From contig JAYGHB010000098.1 in the NCBI GenBank assembly GCA_034931985.1, forward strand, positions 1-64,000: DNA of 64,000 nucleotides, given 5' to 3'. The notes beneath the pieces are model-generated. The model was not told the origin of the DNA, searched no databases, and saw only the letters and a program-made list of their open reading frames with translations. Source of the stretch: Halotia wernerae. GTDB lineage: Bacteria > Cyanobacteriota > Cyanobacteriia > Cyanobacteriales > Nostocaceae. Positions 1 to 9,177 of the stretch are shown here, in pieces. The translations under genes and the position numbers were made by a program. Position 1 is the first letter of the stretch. Each line of letters opens with the position of its first letter.

Positions 1-62
1 AAGGCACTTCTGTTCTCTACGAGACGCTACGCGAACGCAGTGCTGGACTCACCTGGCCCCTG

Positions 63-2084
63 TCACCTGTCCCCTGCTATAGTACCGCTGAGTGGTGAAC
101 TGGCACTTGCATAGTCTTTCATTGGCATCCTGCCGGCAAGATATGCCAAGCGTCCGGCGATTGCTGCTAAATTCATGGCATGAGCCATTGCTGCGGGATT
201 TTGAGCTAGAGCGATCGCGCTGTTAATCAATAAGGCATCTGCCCCTAATTCCATCGCCTGGGCGGCTTCTGATGGCGAACCAATGCCAGCATCTACTACC
301 ACTGGTATACCAGCATTTTCAATGATGATCTGGATATTAGCAGTTGTTTTCAGCCCTTGTCCTGAACCAATGGGTGAAGCTAAAGGCATCACTGTTGCAC
401 AGCCGACATCTTCTAAACGTTTGGCTAATATCGGGTCAGCATTGATGTAGGGCAATACAGCAAAACCTTCTTTAACTAATTGTTCTGCGGCTTGCAATGT
501 GCCAATTGGATCGGGAAGTAAATACTTAGGATCAGGTATCACTTCTAGCTTGACAAAGTTGTTATCTTCCTGTCCCAATAATTTCGCCATTTCTCGCCCC
601 AAACGAGCCACACGAATTGCCTCTTCTGCGGTTTGACAACCGGCGGTATTGGGCAACATCCAAATTTTTGTCCAATCTAGTGCTTCTGCTAAACCCTCAT
701 GTCCTGCTGCTTTCGTTTGTACCCGCCGCACCGCTACAGTGACAATCTCACAACCACTAGCAACAATACTTTGCTGCATTTCCTCAATGGTGCGATATTT
801 ACCTGTTCCTGTCATTAGGCGTGATTGAAAGGTTTTGCCAGCAATAATCAGTGGAGAGTCCAGAGTACAGACGCGATTAATCACGTCTGTATAAGAGTTT
901 TGCGGGGATATAGAAGAACGATGTCCGTTGGTGAAATTGGTAGAGTGGGTCAGCATGGAAGTAGATGATTGAGTATGGAAGCGAGAATAATGGAAATGAG
1001 ATAATAACGGGTCAGACTTTTGTTCCCAGATGAAATCGGCAATCAATGCTGCGGTTACAGGCGCAAGCAAAATACCATTGCGGTGATGACCTGTGGCCAA
1101 GGTTAAATTATGACAATGGCTAGTGCCAAGGATAGGTAACTCATCGGGAGTAGTTGGGCGAAATCCCCACCACAATTCTTGGATGGGATAATCCTGTAAT
1201 TGGGGATATAAGCGAATAGCTTGTTGGAGTAAAGTTTGAATACCTGCGGGGGTATTATCGGGGGTAAAGCCGACATCTTCACTGGTTGCGCCAATGATGA
1301 TAGAACATATCTTTTTTGGAGACGCGACGCGATCGCGTCTAGGTACGATATAAATATCCTCTCCAAACAAAACCCGCTTTAAAGGCAATTCTGGTACAAA
1401 TTCCGGTACTCCCACACTCAGCATTTGCCCTTTTCGAGGTTGCACAGGTAGTGGTAATAATTCATTTGACCAAGCACCTGTGGCTAAGACATAGTGACCA
1501 CCATGAATAACTCCAGCGCTGGTTTGTACGCCGATGACTTGTCCCTGTTGCTGTAAAAATGCTTCTACTGTAATGCCGTCTTTGAGTTCAACACCAACAG
1601 ACTCAGCCGCAGTCCAAAGTACATTTGCTAAGGCGCGATTGTCAATTTGTGCGTCTTCTGGATACCACCAGCCACCAACTACTTCTTGCCCTAATCCTGG
1701 CTGATATTGATGAATTGCAGCTTGATCTAACCAGTAAGCAGGCGATTCACGCGAGGATGGAAGCAAAGAAGCATTATTCTTCTTTTCCTGTTCATAAATG
1801 GGTGTTAAGCTGCCACAAGGCCAGTAACTAGTATTTAAACTGGTCAATTCTTCCAATTTGCGCGTCCACTCTGGATATAATGAACGCGATCGCCTACACA
1901 AAAAACCCATTGCGTCATCTGGGATATTTTCCGCATCTGGTGCTAACATCCCAGCAGCAGCATGAGTGGCAGCAGCTTGGAAATCGCGGCAAAGCACGGT
2001 GACGTTTGCCCCGCGCAGTTTAAGTTCAATGGCGATCGCTAAGCCAATAACGCCGCCACCAATAATTAAAATATCACTAGTCAT
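63..2084 (-). CDS. thiO/thiG: Bifunctional glycine oxidase ThiO / thiazole synthase ThiG
   Basis: This is a fusion of two thiamin-pathway enzymes, 673 residues. Residues 1 to about 370 are a DAO-type flavoprotein with the FAD dinucleotide motif GGGVIG at 9-14; in ThiO it oxidises glycine to dehydroglycine. After a Ser/Thr/Asn-rich linker (about 370-408), residues from about 410 form a ThiG TIM barrel with the GTGKY opening, a KLEVIPDPKYLLPD segment expected to hold the Schiff-base lysine, and the phosphate-binding end VVDAGIGSPSEAA. ThiG joins dehydroglycine, ThiS-thiocarboxylate and deoxyxylulose phosphate into the thiazole. Fusion lets the unstable imine pass directly between active sites (inference). 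ATG start. I saw no TPP riboswitch in the short upstream spacer. Confidence 0.95.
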   Translation of the reverse strand: MTSDILIIGGGVIGLAIAIELKLRGANVTVLCRDFQAAATHAAAGMLAPDAENIPDDAMGFLCRRSRSLYPEWTRKLEELTSLNTSYWPCGSLTPIYEQEKKNNASLLPSSRESPAYWLDQAAIHQYQPGLGQEVVGGWWYPEDAQIDNRALANVLWTAAESVGVELKDGITVEAFLQQQGQVIGVQTSAGVIHGGHYVLATGAWSNELLPLPVQPRKGQMLSVGVPEFVPELPLKRVLFGEDIYIVPRRDRVASPKKICSIIIGATSEDVGFTPDNTPAGIQTLLQQAIRLYPQLQDYPIQELWWGFRPTTPDELPILGTSHCHNLTLATGHHRNGILLAPVTAALIADFIWEQKSDPLLSHFHYSRFHTQSSTSMLTHSTNFTNGHRSSISPQNSYTDVINRVCTLDSPLIIAGKTFQSRLMTGTGKYRTIEEMQQSIVASGCEIVTVAVRRVQTKAAGHEGLAEALDWTKIWMLPNTAGCQTAEEAIRVARLGREMAKLLGQEDNNFVKLEVIPDPKYLLPDPIGTLQAAEQLVKEGFAVLPYINADPILAKRLEDVGCATVMPLASPIGSGQGLKTTANIQIIIENAGIPVVVDAGIGSPSEAAQAMELGADALLINSAIALAQNPAAMAHAMNLAAIAGRLAYLAGRMPMKDYASASSPLSGTIAGDR

Positions 2085-2133
2085 TAGTCATGAGTTATTA
2101 ATCATTAGACAATTATTATTAGTACATAACTAA

Positions 2134-2160
2134 TAACTCATAACTCATAACTCATAACTA
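2134..2160. repeat. Heptanucleotide tandem repeat (TAACTCA)n
   Basis: Three perfect copies of TAACTCA plus a partial copy lie upstream of the thiO-thiG start. Period-7 short tandem repeats are typical of heterocystous cyanobacterial spacers. Confidence 0.8.
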
Positions 2161-2179
2161 AATAACTCGTAACTAACCC

Positions 2180-2590
2180 CTACCACAATGCCCGAATCGG
2201 TTCATTGCCCTGATTATTGTCACTTGATGACGTGTCTGTTGTACTGTCAGGAGATGAAAATGAATCGCTAGGAGTGTTATTTTGGGCAACACTAGTCCTA
2301 CCTTCAGTAGAACTACCATTGTCTTCGGCAGTGCTATTTGTATCTTCATTAGTGTTGAAATTCTCTTGAGCAACACCACTCCTACCTTCATTTGCGGTAT
2401 TATTACCCCTATTCCTATTAGGAGCAGAGCTATTAACATTAATATTAGCTGGGAGAACTTGTGATTTTCTGCCACTGGGAGTGTTACTAGCAGTTCGTTG
2501 CTCTCCCATAGGAAAGTTGATGCCTAGTAATGTACCTAGCAAAATTGCCAAGCCTCCAGCCATCAGAATTAGCGGTGTCCATCTACCCAT
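2180..2590 (-). CDS. Small membrane-anchored low-complexity protein, function unknown
   Basis: A 136-residue protein. Residues 5-26 are a hydrophobic segment (LILMAGGLAILLGTLLGI) that would act as a signal anchor. The rest is a disordered Asn/Ser/Thr/Asp/Glu-rich tail without recognisable domains. It lies between thiO-thiG and the ferredoxin gene on the same strand. A second frame overlapping it is much less protein-like. No function is assigned; a small cell-envelope protein with an exported flexible tail is the simplest reading. Confidence 0.6.
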   Translation of the reverse strand: MGRWTPLILMAGGLAILLGTLLGINFPMGEQRTASNTPSGRKSQVLPANINVNSSAPNRNRGNNTANEGRSGVAQENFNTNEDTNSTAEDNGSSTEGRTSVAQNNTPSDSFSSPDSTTDTSSSDNNQGNEPIRALW

Positions 2591-2626
2591 ATTATTTGTC
2601 TCCTTTCTAACCTAACCTTCTGATTT

Positions 2627-2950
2627 CTATACTAATTGAGAACCTTGACCCCAAAATCCGTCAAATTTTGTCACTATCACATCGCCTATAACCTGAGTTT
2701 GACAGGCTAAACGCAGGTCTCTTATCGGAGAATGGGGAGGAAGCGACCGCCGCGCTTTGTCACGCCAATTCGCCGCAGATACTTCACCATCTACCTTGAC
2801 CGCACAAGTACCACAACTGCCAATTCCCCGACAGTTTATTACCTTAGCATTGCCATTGTAGAGGTCAATACCATTTTGCAGCAAAATTCTGCGTAAATTA
2901 ACTCCGCGATCGCACTCAATTGTTTTTTCTTGAGTTATTATCTTGGGCAT
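2627..2950 (-). CDS. Plant-type [2Fe-2S] ferredoxin family protein
   Basis: About 107 residues from the ATG at 2950 (an upstream TTG would add 14 residues that look non-coding). It has the ferredoxin cluster pattern C-R-G-I-G-S-C-G-T-C followed by a distal Cys in LACQTQV, which together ligate one [2Fe-2S] cluster. The beta-grasp layout fits the adrenodoxin/plant ferredoxin superfamily. It probably serves as a soluble electron carrier; the partner cannot be told. It is divergent from cimA across about 75 bp, so the two probably share a promoter region. Confidence 0.85.
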   Translation of the reverse strand: MPKIITQEKTIECDRGVNLRRILLQNGIDLYNGNAKVINCRGIGSCGTCAVKVDGEVSAANWRDKARRSLPPHSPIRDLRLACQTQVIGDVIVTKFDGFWGQGSQLV

Positions 2951-3025
2951 TTTTCTTAAATTGCCAAGCTGGCTTGTTGTATCTTGGCACATTGCCTTAA
3001 AAGTTGTCTCGAAAGTCCCTGTCTT

Positions 3026-4666
3026 ATGACCACAAATCTCTCACCTCAACTTTGGCTCTATGACACCACATTACGGGATGGTACTCAACGCGAAGGGTTA
3101 TCAGTTTCTATAGAAGATAAGTTACGCATTGCCAAAAGACTCGATCAATTGGGAGTTCCTTTTATTGAAGGTGGTTGGCCGGGTGCTAATCCTAAGGATG
3201 TTCAGTTTTTCTGGCAATTGCAAGAAGATCCGCTTAAACAAGCAGAAATTGTGGCATTTTGTTCAACTCGACGACCCAACACCAATGTTGCCAACGAGCC
3301 GATGCTACAAGCTATCTTGACTGCGGGTACACGCTGGGTGACAATTTTTGGCAAATCTTGGGATTTACACGTCACAGCAAGTCTCAAGACGACTTTAGAA
3401 GAAAATTTGGCCATGATCCACGATACTGTCGAGTATTTTTGCTCCCAAGGACGACGCGTGATCTATGATGCAGAACACTGGTTTGATGGCTATAAGCACA
3501 ATCAGGGTTATGCTTTACAGACATTAGAAGCTGCGATCGCAGCTGGTGCTGAATGGCTAGTACTTTGTGATACAAATGGCGGTACTTTGCCCCACGAAGT
3601 TAGCCAATCCGTTCAAGCAGTCAATAATCATTTGTCATTTCTCGTTAGTCAAGAACCAATGACAATTCCCCAAATCGGAATCCATACTCATAATGATTCG
3701 GATATGGCGGTGGCTAATGCCTTAGCTGCCGTGATGGCAGGGGCAAGAATGGTACAAGGTACAATTAACGGTTATGGTGAACGTTGTGGTAATGCTAACC
3801 TCTGTTCGTTAATACCCAATTTACAACTGAAGCTAGGTTACAGTTGTATCGGAGAACACCAGCTAAATCAACTTACAGAAGTTAGTCGCTTCGTCAGTGA
3901 AGTAGTAAACCTTGCTCCTGATGAACATGCACCCTTTGTAGGACGTTCGGCTTTTGCTCATAAAGGCGGTATTCATGTTTCAGCAGTAGAACGTAATCCC
4001 TTAACTTACGAACACATTCAACCAGAACAAGTAGGTAATCATCGCCGCATCGTCATTTCCGAACAATCTGGACTCAGCAATGTTTTAGCGAAAGCCCGTA
4101 CTTTTGGGATTGAACTTGATAAACAAACCCCACAAGCCCGACAAATTCTCCAGCGCCTCAAAGATTTAGAGAGTGAAGGATATCAATTTGAAGCAGCAGA
4201 GGCTAGTTTTGCTTTGTTAATGTATGAAGCTTTAGGCGGTCGTCAACAGTTCTTTGAAATCAAAGGCTTTCAAGTTCACTGTGACTTGGTTGAGGGCAAA
4301 GAAACTAACAATGCCCTAGCCACGGTCAAAGTAGCCGTCAGCGGTAATAATATTTTGGAAGCAGCAGAAGGTAACGGCCCTGTTGCAGCGTTGGATGCCG
4401 CCTTACGCAAGGCATTAGTAAATTTTTACCCCCAAATTGCCACTTTTGAGTTGACAGATTACAAAGTACGGATTCTTGACGGACATACAGGCACAGCGGC
4501 GAAAACCCGCGTACTAGCAGAATCAGGTAATGGTTATCAACGATGGACGACTGTAGGTGTTTCGACTAACATCTTGGCAGCTTCTTATCAAGCAGTGGTA
4601 GAGGGATTGGAATATGGTTTGTTGTTACATTCCCAGGCGAAAACTGCATTGACAACTTCTAGTTGA
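3026..4666 (+). CDS. cimA: (R)-citramalate synthase
   Basis: A 546-residue member of the isopropylmalate/homocitrate synthase family. The N-terminal TIM barrel opens with YDTTLRDGTQREG (metal and catalytic Asp/Arg) and contains GIHTHNDSDMAVAN, the metal-binding HxH. The C-terminal third is a LeuA-type regulatory dimer domain. The opening with IEGGWPGANPKD matches the CimA clade rather than LeuA. CimA condenses pyruvate with acetyl-CoA to citramalate, giving a threonine-independent route to isoleucine. The start at 3026 is chosen over an upstream TTG because homology begins there. Confidence 0.9.
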   Translation: MTTNLSPQLWLYDTTLRDGTQREGLSVSIEDKLRIAKRLDQLGVPFIEGGWPGANPKDVQFFWQLQEDPLKQAEIVAFCSTRRPNTNVANEPMLQAILTAGTRWVTIFGKSWDLHVTASLKTTLEENLAMIHDTVEYFCSQGRRVIYDAEHWFDGYKHNQGYALQTLEAAIAAGAEWLVLCDTNGGTLPHEVSQSVQAVNNHLSFLVSQEPMTIPQIGIHTHNDSDMAVANALAAVMAGARMVQGTINGYGERCGNANLCSLIPNLQLKLGYSCIGEHQLNQLTEVSRFVSEVVNLAPDEHAPFVGRSAFAHKGGIHVSAVERNPLTYEHIQPEQVGNHRRIVISEQSGLSNVLAKARTFGIELDKQTPQARQILQRLKDLESEGYQFEAAEASFALLMYEALGGRQQFFEIKGFQVHCDLVEGKETNNALATVKVAVSGNNILEAAEGNGPVAALDAALRKALVNFYPQIATFELTDYKVRILDGHTGTAAKTRVLAESGNGYQRWTTVGVSTNILAASYQAVVEGLEYGLLLHSQAKTALTTSS

Positions 4667-4692
4667 GTACAAACCTCCCAAAATAAAAATCG

Positions 4693-5106
4693 CTAAGCCC
4701 AAATATTGACAACCAACTCTCTCATCTGGTTGCGCTGGCGATGTTCCCAAATATAGATTCCCTGCCAAGTTCCTAGTACCAAGTGACCGCGATTGATAGG
4801 AATATGTTCAGAAGTATGGGTAAGGGCTGTGCGGATATGTGCTGGCATATCATCCGCACCTTCAGCATTGTGGATGTATTTGCCTGATTCTGGCACAAGT
4901 TTTGCCATAAAGTTAGCTAGATCTACAAGTACATCAGGATCAGCGTTTTCTTGGATTACTAAACTAGCTGAAGTGTGACGCAAAAATAAAGTACAAAGCC
5001 CAGTTTCTACTCCCGACTCAGCAACTATGGCTGCAACTTTTGCAGTGATGTTGTAAAAAGATTTGCCAGTAGTGGAAACTTTCAGTAGCTTTTGGTGATG
5101 AGTCAT
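4693..5106 (-). CDS. YjbQ family (UPF0047) protein
   Basis: A 137-residue protein covering the whole YjbQ fold. Diagnostic segments are LRHTSASLVIQENADPDV, which holds the conserved His/Ser/Glu/Asp cluster, and the C-terminal GTWQGIYIWEHR. Members form trimers and weakly rescue thiamin phosphate synthase mutants, hence the label secondary thiamine-phosphate synthase; the true substrate is unsettled. It is convergent with cimA, only 26 bp away. Confidence 0.9.
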   Translation of the reverse strand: MTHHQKLLKVSTTGKSFYNITAKVAAIVAESGVETGLCTLFLRHTSASLVIQENADPDVLVDLANFMAKLVPESGKYIHNAEGADDMPAHIRTALTHTSEHIPINRGHLVLGTWQGIYIWEHRQRNQMRELVVNIWA

Positions 5107-5630
5107 GTGTAAGGTTATTGACTATTAACATAACATCTATAATATGAATTTGAATTTGAAACATTCCGCCGCTTGGGGCATAGGCTACCATGTACACACA
5201 AGTATAGGCCGCAAAGGTTTCAACTCTTTTAGCCCCATAAATACCCAAACTTTAGGCAACTGGAAACTCCATTTATCCCGCTAATTTTAGGGCTAGGGCA
5301 ACGAAACTAAGTTTGAGGTGGGATTTCAAGACTTGTGTGTACACCGTAGCTTGGGGAAACCCCAGACGCTCGCTGACTCGCGCTTTGCTAGCGTCTCCCT
5401 TCTCTTTTTGGGAGAGGCTAACGCCTGCCGTAGGATGCCCGTACCCCTCCCCTGCGCTTAAGCAAGCTAAGCGTAGCGTCTCCTAAAGGAGAAGGGCTGT
5501 AGGGAGAAGACCGCAGTGGCTCCCTTTGGGAAAAGACCGGACTGCCTCACCAACGCACTGCCTCGTTTATCGGCGGTTTATTTGATCTCATCTAAAGCAC
5601 TAAATTAACCTTGCCACGCCAGTAAGTCAT
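5107..5630. other. Gene-free spacer with inverted repeats and palindromic mosaic
   Basis: About 520 bp with no credible gene. It holds a long-range inverted repeat (5184-5203 against 5331-5350) and, from about 5345 to 5560, a patchwork of short palindromes such as TCTCCC...GGGAGA and the GCGTCTCC/GGAGACGC type that recurs at 1-40 and 22060-22130. Confidence 0.7.
5184..5350. repeat. MITE-like segment bounded by a 20-bp imperfect inverted repeat
   Basis: GCTACCATGTACACACAAGT at 5184-5203 faces ACTTGTGTGTACACCGTAGC at 5331-5350 (18 of 20 positions pair). The 167-bp unit has no coding potential. It resembles a non-autonomous inverted-repeat element, but target duplications are not evident. Confidence 0.45.
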
Positions 5631-6506
5631 TTACTTGGGAGTACTTTCTGGTGAGGGTGCAGGGGATACAGCAGGACTAGGAGTAGGAGAGACAGTTGCT
5701 GCTTTGTTAATTTCGTCTTTATATTGGGCAGGAGCTAAAGCTGAGGCACTATCAAACAAAGGTTTTGCTTCATCAATTTTGCCTTGTTCCTTCAGGAGCA
5801 TGGCTTTTGCCAAAACAGGGCGGAAATCCTTGGGAGCTTTCTTAATTGCTTGGTCGTATACAGCGATCGCTTGAGGATAGCGTTTTTGGGAAGCCTGAAC
5901 AGTTCCCAATAGCACTTGTACAGCAACTGTATCTACACTTCCCGGCTGAATTGTATTTGCTTGGGCTGCATTCGAGAGTGTTTCTTGCAGCAAGCCAATA
6001 GCTGCTTCTGGGCGTTGCTGATCTATCAGCAGAGCCACCATTCCCTGTAGAGCTTTCAAGTCACCAGGTTTAGTGTCTAAAATAGAGCGATAAGCTTGGG
6101 CGGCTCCTTCTTTGTCGCCAATTTGCTGTTTCGCTTGAGCTAGTAGTACCCCATACTCTGTCCTGTCTGGATTCAACTTAGCTAGCTTTTCTAGAGGTTC
6201 AATTACCCCTTGAATATCTCCTTGTTTTAAACTTAATAGTTGTAGCCGTGCTTGTAATAAACCTTTCAAAGCCGTTTGATTTTCTGGTTCTCGTTGCAAA
6301 ACCAGTTCATAACCCCGTACTTCGTCTTGCAATTTCGATTTTTGGTCAGAGGAAGCTAAACTTCCTGGAGTGCTAGCATTATTCTGGTTGGTGGAAGGTG
6401 TATTGTTAAATGCTCCTATGATGGGAAGCACCGAAATACCCACAAAAACGAGAATTGCCAGCGCCAAAATGACCTGAACTATCCAGCGGTTGCGTGGTTG
6501 AGACAC
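5631..6506 (-). CDS. Membrane-anchored tetratricopeptide repeat protein
   Basis: A 291-residue protein with a GTG start. Residues 9-31 form one hydrophobic segment following a basic N-terminus, so the bulk of the protein probably faces the periplasm or thylakoid lumen. Residues about 60-255 contain successive TPR units, visible as repeats such as PEAAIGLLQETL, YPQAIAVYDQAIKKAP and IDEAKPLFDSASALAP. The tail is a Pro/Ser/Thr-rich repeat of PSPAVSPAPSPESTP. TPR proteins are scaffolds; no partner is evident from context. Confidence 0.8.
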   Translation of the reverse strand: MSQPRNRWIVQVILALAILVFVGISVLPIIGAFNNTPSTNQNNASTPGSLASSDQKSKLQDEVRGYELVLQREPENQTALKGLLQARLQLLSLKQGDIQGVIEPLEKLAKLNPDRTEYGVLLAQAKQQIGDKEGAAQAYRSILDTKPGDLKALQGMVALLIDQQRPEAAIGLLQETLSNAAQANTIQPGSVDTVAVQVLLGTVQASQKRYPQAIAVYDQAIKKAPKDFRPVLAKAMLLKEQGKIDEAKPLFDSASALAPAQYKDEINKAATVSPTPSPAVSPAPSPESTPK

Positions 6507-6883
6507 AGTTTTGTACTTCTCCAGAACTCTAATGAGATTATCATTTACTCAAATTGGAAAGCTAAAAATTTCTAAAACTTTGCGGAATACCGCCAAGTGT
6601 CTGTGAATTTTATAACAAATAACTATTCACACTGCTAAAGTAAGTGATGACTTTAGGAGGAGCCGTCAGAATTGTAGCTATGATATGCTTCCGAAAACTA
6701 CTGTTAAGGCGCTAAATGTACATCTTCTTTTGTGTACAAATCCAGATTTAGCGTCTTTAAGATTGTGTAGGGCGCTCTGGTGCGACTTTGTAAAAAGTTA
6801 ATGTACCTTCTTTACTCCGCACAAACGCTCTTTTCAACTGTAAAATCCCACAATGGGATGTGTCTCCGCCGCAAGGAGTTTTT
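6507..6883. other. Spacer upstream of the 6884 gene
   Basis: This divergent spacer contains an 8-bp inverted repeat, CGCTAAAT at 6710-6717 against ATTTAGCG at 6746-6753, with TGTACA repeated inside the loop. It could be a hairpin in the leader or a regulator site. No gene is seen. Confidence 0.4.
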
Positions 6884-7900
6884 ATGAATTCCGACCTGAT
6901 GCCTTCGCCTGAATCTTCCAATTCTTCTGCCTCCGACCAACCTAAAACCAACACCGAAACTGCCGCTAATGTTCATACAGTAGCAGATCAGTCCTCTCAG
7001 CCTGAAAATTTGCCAGTTAATCCTAGCGATACTTCCTCCGATGGGAACTTAGCCAATCGGCAACAACCGATTCCGCCTCCCAGTGAACCGATGCAGTACC
7101 GAGCTATCGGGTTAGTTCGTGGTCGCTATTGTGCTAGCAGCGAACAATTTACTCAAGGTACATTGCTGACCGCAGATGGTGTAGAACTCAACGCCGTCCT
7201 CCTTGGTCGGATTATGAGCTTAGTCAAGAATCATCTAGACCTAGAAAAAGATCATCTGTGGGTAGTTTATCCCCGCACAAGACAAGAAAACGACACCTTG
7301 CACATCCAAATTGTTGGTGTTTGGGAGCCAGAAAATCTGGCTAAACAGTCAACAGATGAGGACGAGCAAGATTCGGATTCACAAGAATTACAGACACCCG
7401 ATGATCATGTAACCGAGAACCTCGAGGATACTGCAAGTGATGTTGCACCCTCATCAGATATTCCTGATGGTGGTTTTTCCGTTCGTGGTGAAGTAGTCTT
7501 TCAGTCTTTTGACGCCAAGAGCTTAGTTGTCAAAATTAAGCAGGCTCCCCGCAAGACAACTGACAAGCCCAAATATTTTAAGTTGAAACTGCGCGGTGTG
7601 CTGACTACCAAAGCCGTGGGTAAATTTTGGGACTTCCAAGCCAAGCGAGAAGCTGATGTATTGGTCGTAGAAAAAGCTGAAGCGATCGCTGATTTGCCCA
7701 AAAAACGCCGACCCCCATTCAAAGGTGGCCCTCGTGGCGGCGGTGCTGGTGGAAGGAAACCATTTCCCCCCAGACGCAATGGAGAAACTCCACGTCCCGT
7801 CAAGAAAACAGCCGGCGATTCCTCTGCGGTGTCAAAGCCTGTACCGAAAGCGCCCACTCCTAAACCCATCATCAAACGACCAAAACCGACTCAGGAATAG
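6884..7900 (+). CDS. Conserved cyanobacterial protein with acidic middle and basic Gly/Arg/Pro-rich tail
   Basis: About 338 residues from the ATG at 6884, which follows an AAGGAG ribosome-binding site; an upstream in-frame start is less likely. Residues 1-70 are disordered and Ser/Pro-rich. A compact region follows (AIGLVRGRYCASSEQFTQGT... to IQIVGVWEPE). A strongly acidic linker follows, then a second compact region (GEVVFQSFDAKSLVVKIKQ...KFWDFQA). The tail is very basic (KKRRPPFKGGPRGGGAGG, RRNGETPRPVKK). The fold is not known to me; the tail suggests nucleic-acid or ribosome contact (inference). Confidence 0.75.
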   Translation: MNSDLMPSPESSNSSASDQPKTNTETAANVHTVADQSSQPENLPVNPSDTSSDGNLANRQQPIPPPSEPMQYRAIGLVRGRYCASSEQFTQGTLLTADGVELNAVLLGRIMSLVKNHLDLEKDHLWVVYPRTRQENDTLHIQIVGVWEPENLAKQSTDEDEQDSDSQELQTPDDHVTENLEDTASDVAPSSDIPDGGFSVRGEVVFQSFDAKSLVVKIKQAPRKTTDKPKYFKLKLRGVLTTKAVGKFWDFQAKREADVLVVEKAEAIADLPKKRRPPFKGGPRGGGAGGRKPFPPRRNGETPRPVKKTAGDSSAVSKPVPKAPTPKPIIKRPKPTQE

Positions 7901-7924
7901 GGCATGGGGCATGGGGCATGGGGC
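7901..7924. repeat. Heptanucleotide tandem repeat (GGCATGG)n
   Basis: Three GGCATGG copies and a partial one follow immediately on the stop codon of the upstream gene. The same unit recurs at 24189-24219 and 52494-52528. Confidence 0.75.
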
Positions 7925-8000
7925 AACAGGGAATAGGTTATTATTTTCTTCATCTCCCTCTGCTTCCCCTGCTTCCCCTGCTTCTTTCCTAGCCCCTAGA

Positions 8001-9170
8001 TCAAAAATCCGTCCAGCGATCTTGAGGGAGAAACGATCGCTCCATCGGAATTGGAGCAACTGGTTCTGTGAGGGTAAAAGTACCTGCTTCAATCCATTGT
8101 TTTAACTCTTGGGCGATTTGCCGAGAAAAAAACAAACTTGCTAAAGGAGCTGTTCGTACTGTTTTGCCCTCAATGGTGATACGCCCAGACTTGAGTTGGG
8201 CGTAACTCACCAAACCAAATGTCGGACGGACGCGCCGGGGAATGGAAAAGTCTACTATCGGCGCTACTAAATCTTTGTCTTGAACTGCACAGCGTTCAAC
8301 TACTTCTTCGTTTAACACCGGCAGTGGAACACCTACACCCAGCATCAACGAAGGCCCATAGCTTTTGAAGTAACAACCCCGCACCCAACGAGTATCCATT
8401 TGTTTGGCATCACCAATTAAAGCTAAAGTCGCAGCCGGCCCAATCGGTACATGGTTAGCTAAACGCTTTTGTAAGGGGAAGTGTTGAGTACCTTCCCAGG
8501 CGACATAACCAATACCGCCACCTAAAAAAATTCGTGTGCCAATGCCAACAAGTTGCAAATCGGGGTCGTTGAGTAAGGGGGAAATAGCACCAGCATTCGA
8601 GTAAACAGCGTTGCCCAAACGCGGTTGTAAAGGGCCAAGATAAGTAAAAAGTGGGCGATCGCCTCCATTTACCCCCACAATAAAATTTTGGTAGAGATTG
8701 CGCGGATTGAATAAATAAAACTGATTGATGGTGTCACGAGTAACGGTTGTTTCAAAAGTTGCTCGTGGGTAGCAATCAGTTACTTGTCCTTGCGCTCTGA
8801 TGTGTACAGGTTTACCCGCTATCAAATCTTCTATGACATGACCGCCGCCGCGTTCTCGAACTTCTTCACCATCCATCACATCCACAGCACAACTCGCACC
8901 TAAATATAAATCTACTGCTCCAAAACCAGAGTACGCTGGAACGCCATCTATCCAGCAACGGCGGATTTTGATTGGGGGGTCAGTATGTCCAAGATTGATA
9001 ATTGCACCACTTGATTCCATTGGCTCGAAAGTGCCAGTGGTAATTACATCAACTTCTTTAGCAACTTTTGTAACGCCAACTTCTGCAACTCGTGCTTTTA
9101 ATTCTTCAACAGTCAACACCACTGCATGTTGGCTGATGATTTTATCATTAATTCCCGCAATTGTTCGCAT
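8001..9170 (-). CDS. Homocysteine biosynthesis (DUF39/HcyBio) family protein
   Basis: A 389-residue protein opening with MRTIAGINDKI and containing TTGTFEPMESSGAIINLGH, GGGHVIEDLIAG, GGIGYVAWEGTQHFP and RRVRPTFGLVSYAQLKSG, all characteristic of the DUF39 family. In methanogens and some bacteria DUF39 proteins act in sulfide-dependent homocysteine formation from aspartate semialdehyde. The cyanobacterial role is inferred from the family only. ATG start and full length. Confidence 0.85.
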   Translation of the reverse strand: MRTIAGINDKIISQHAVVLTVEELKARVAEVGVTKVAKEVDVITTGTFEPMESSGAIINLGHTDPPIKIRRCWIDGVPAYSGFGAVDLYLGASCAVDVMDGEEVRERGGGHVIEDLIAGKPVHIRAQGQVTDCYPRATFETTVTRDTINQFYLFNPRNLYQNFIVGVNGGDRPLFTYLGPLQPRLGNAVYSNAGAISPLLNDPDLQLVGIGTRIFLGGGIGYVAWEGTQHFPLQKRLANHVPIGPAATLALIGDAKQMDTRWVRGCYFKSYGPSLMLGVGVPLPVLNEEVVERCAVQDKDLVAPIVDFSIPRRVRPTFGLVSYAQLKSGRITIEGKTVRTAPLASLFFSRQIAQELKQWIEAGTFTLTEPVAPIPMERSFLPQDRWTDF

Positions 9171-9177
9171 TTTAAAT

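Noticed and set aside
2085..2179. Possible TPP riboswitch upstream of thiO-thiG
   Set aside because: The spacer is short, mostly TAACTCA repeats, and lacks the conserved thi-box sequences.
7501..7875. 124-codon open frame on the minus strand
   Set aside because: It is the reverse of a coding region rich in Gly/Pro/Arg codons; no ribosome-binding site and no protein-like composition.
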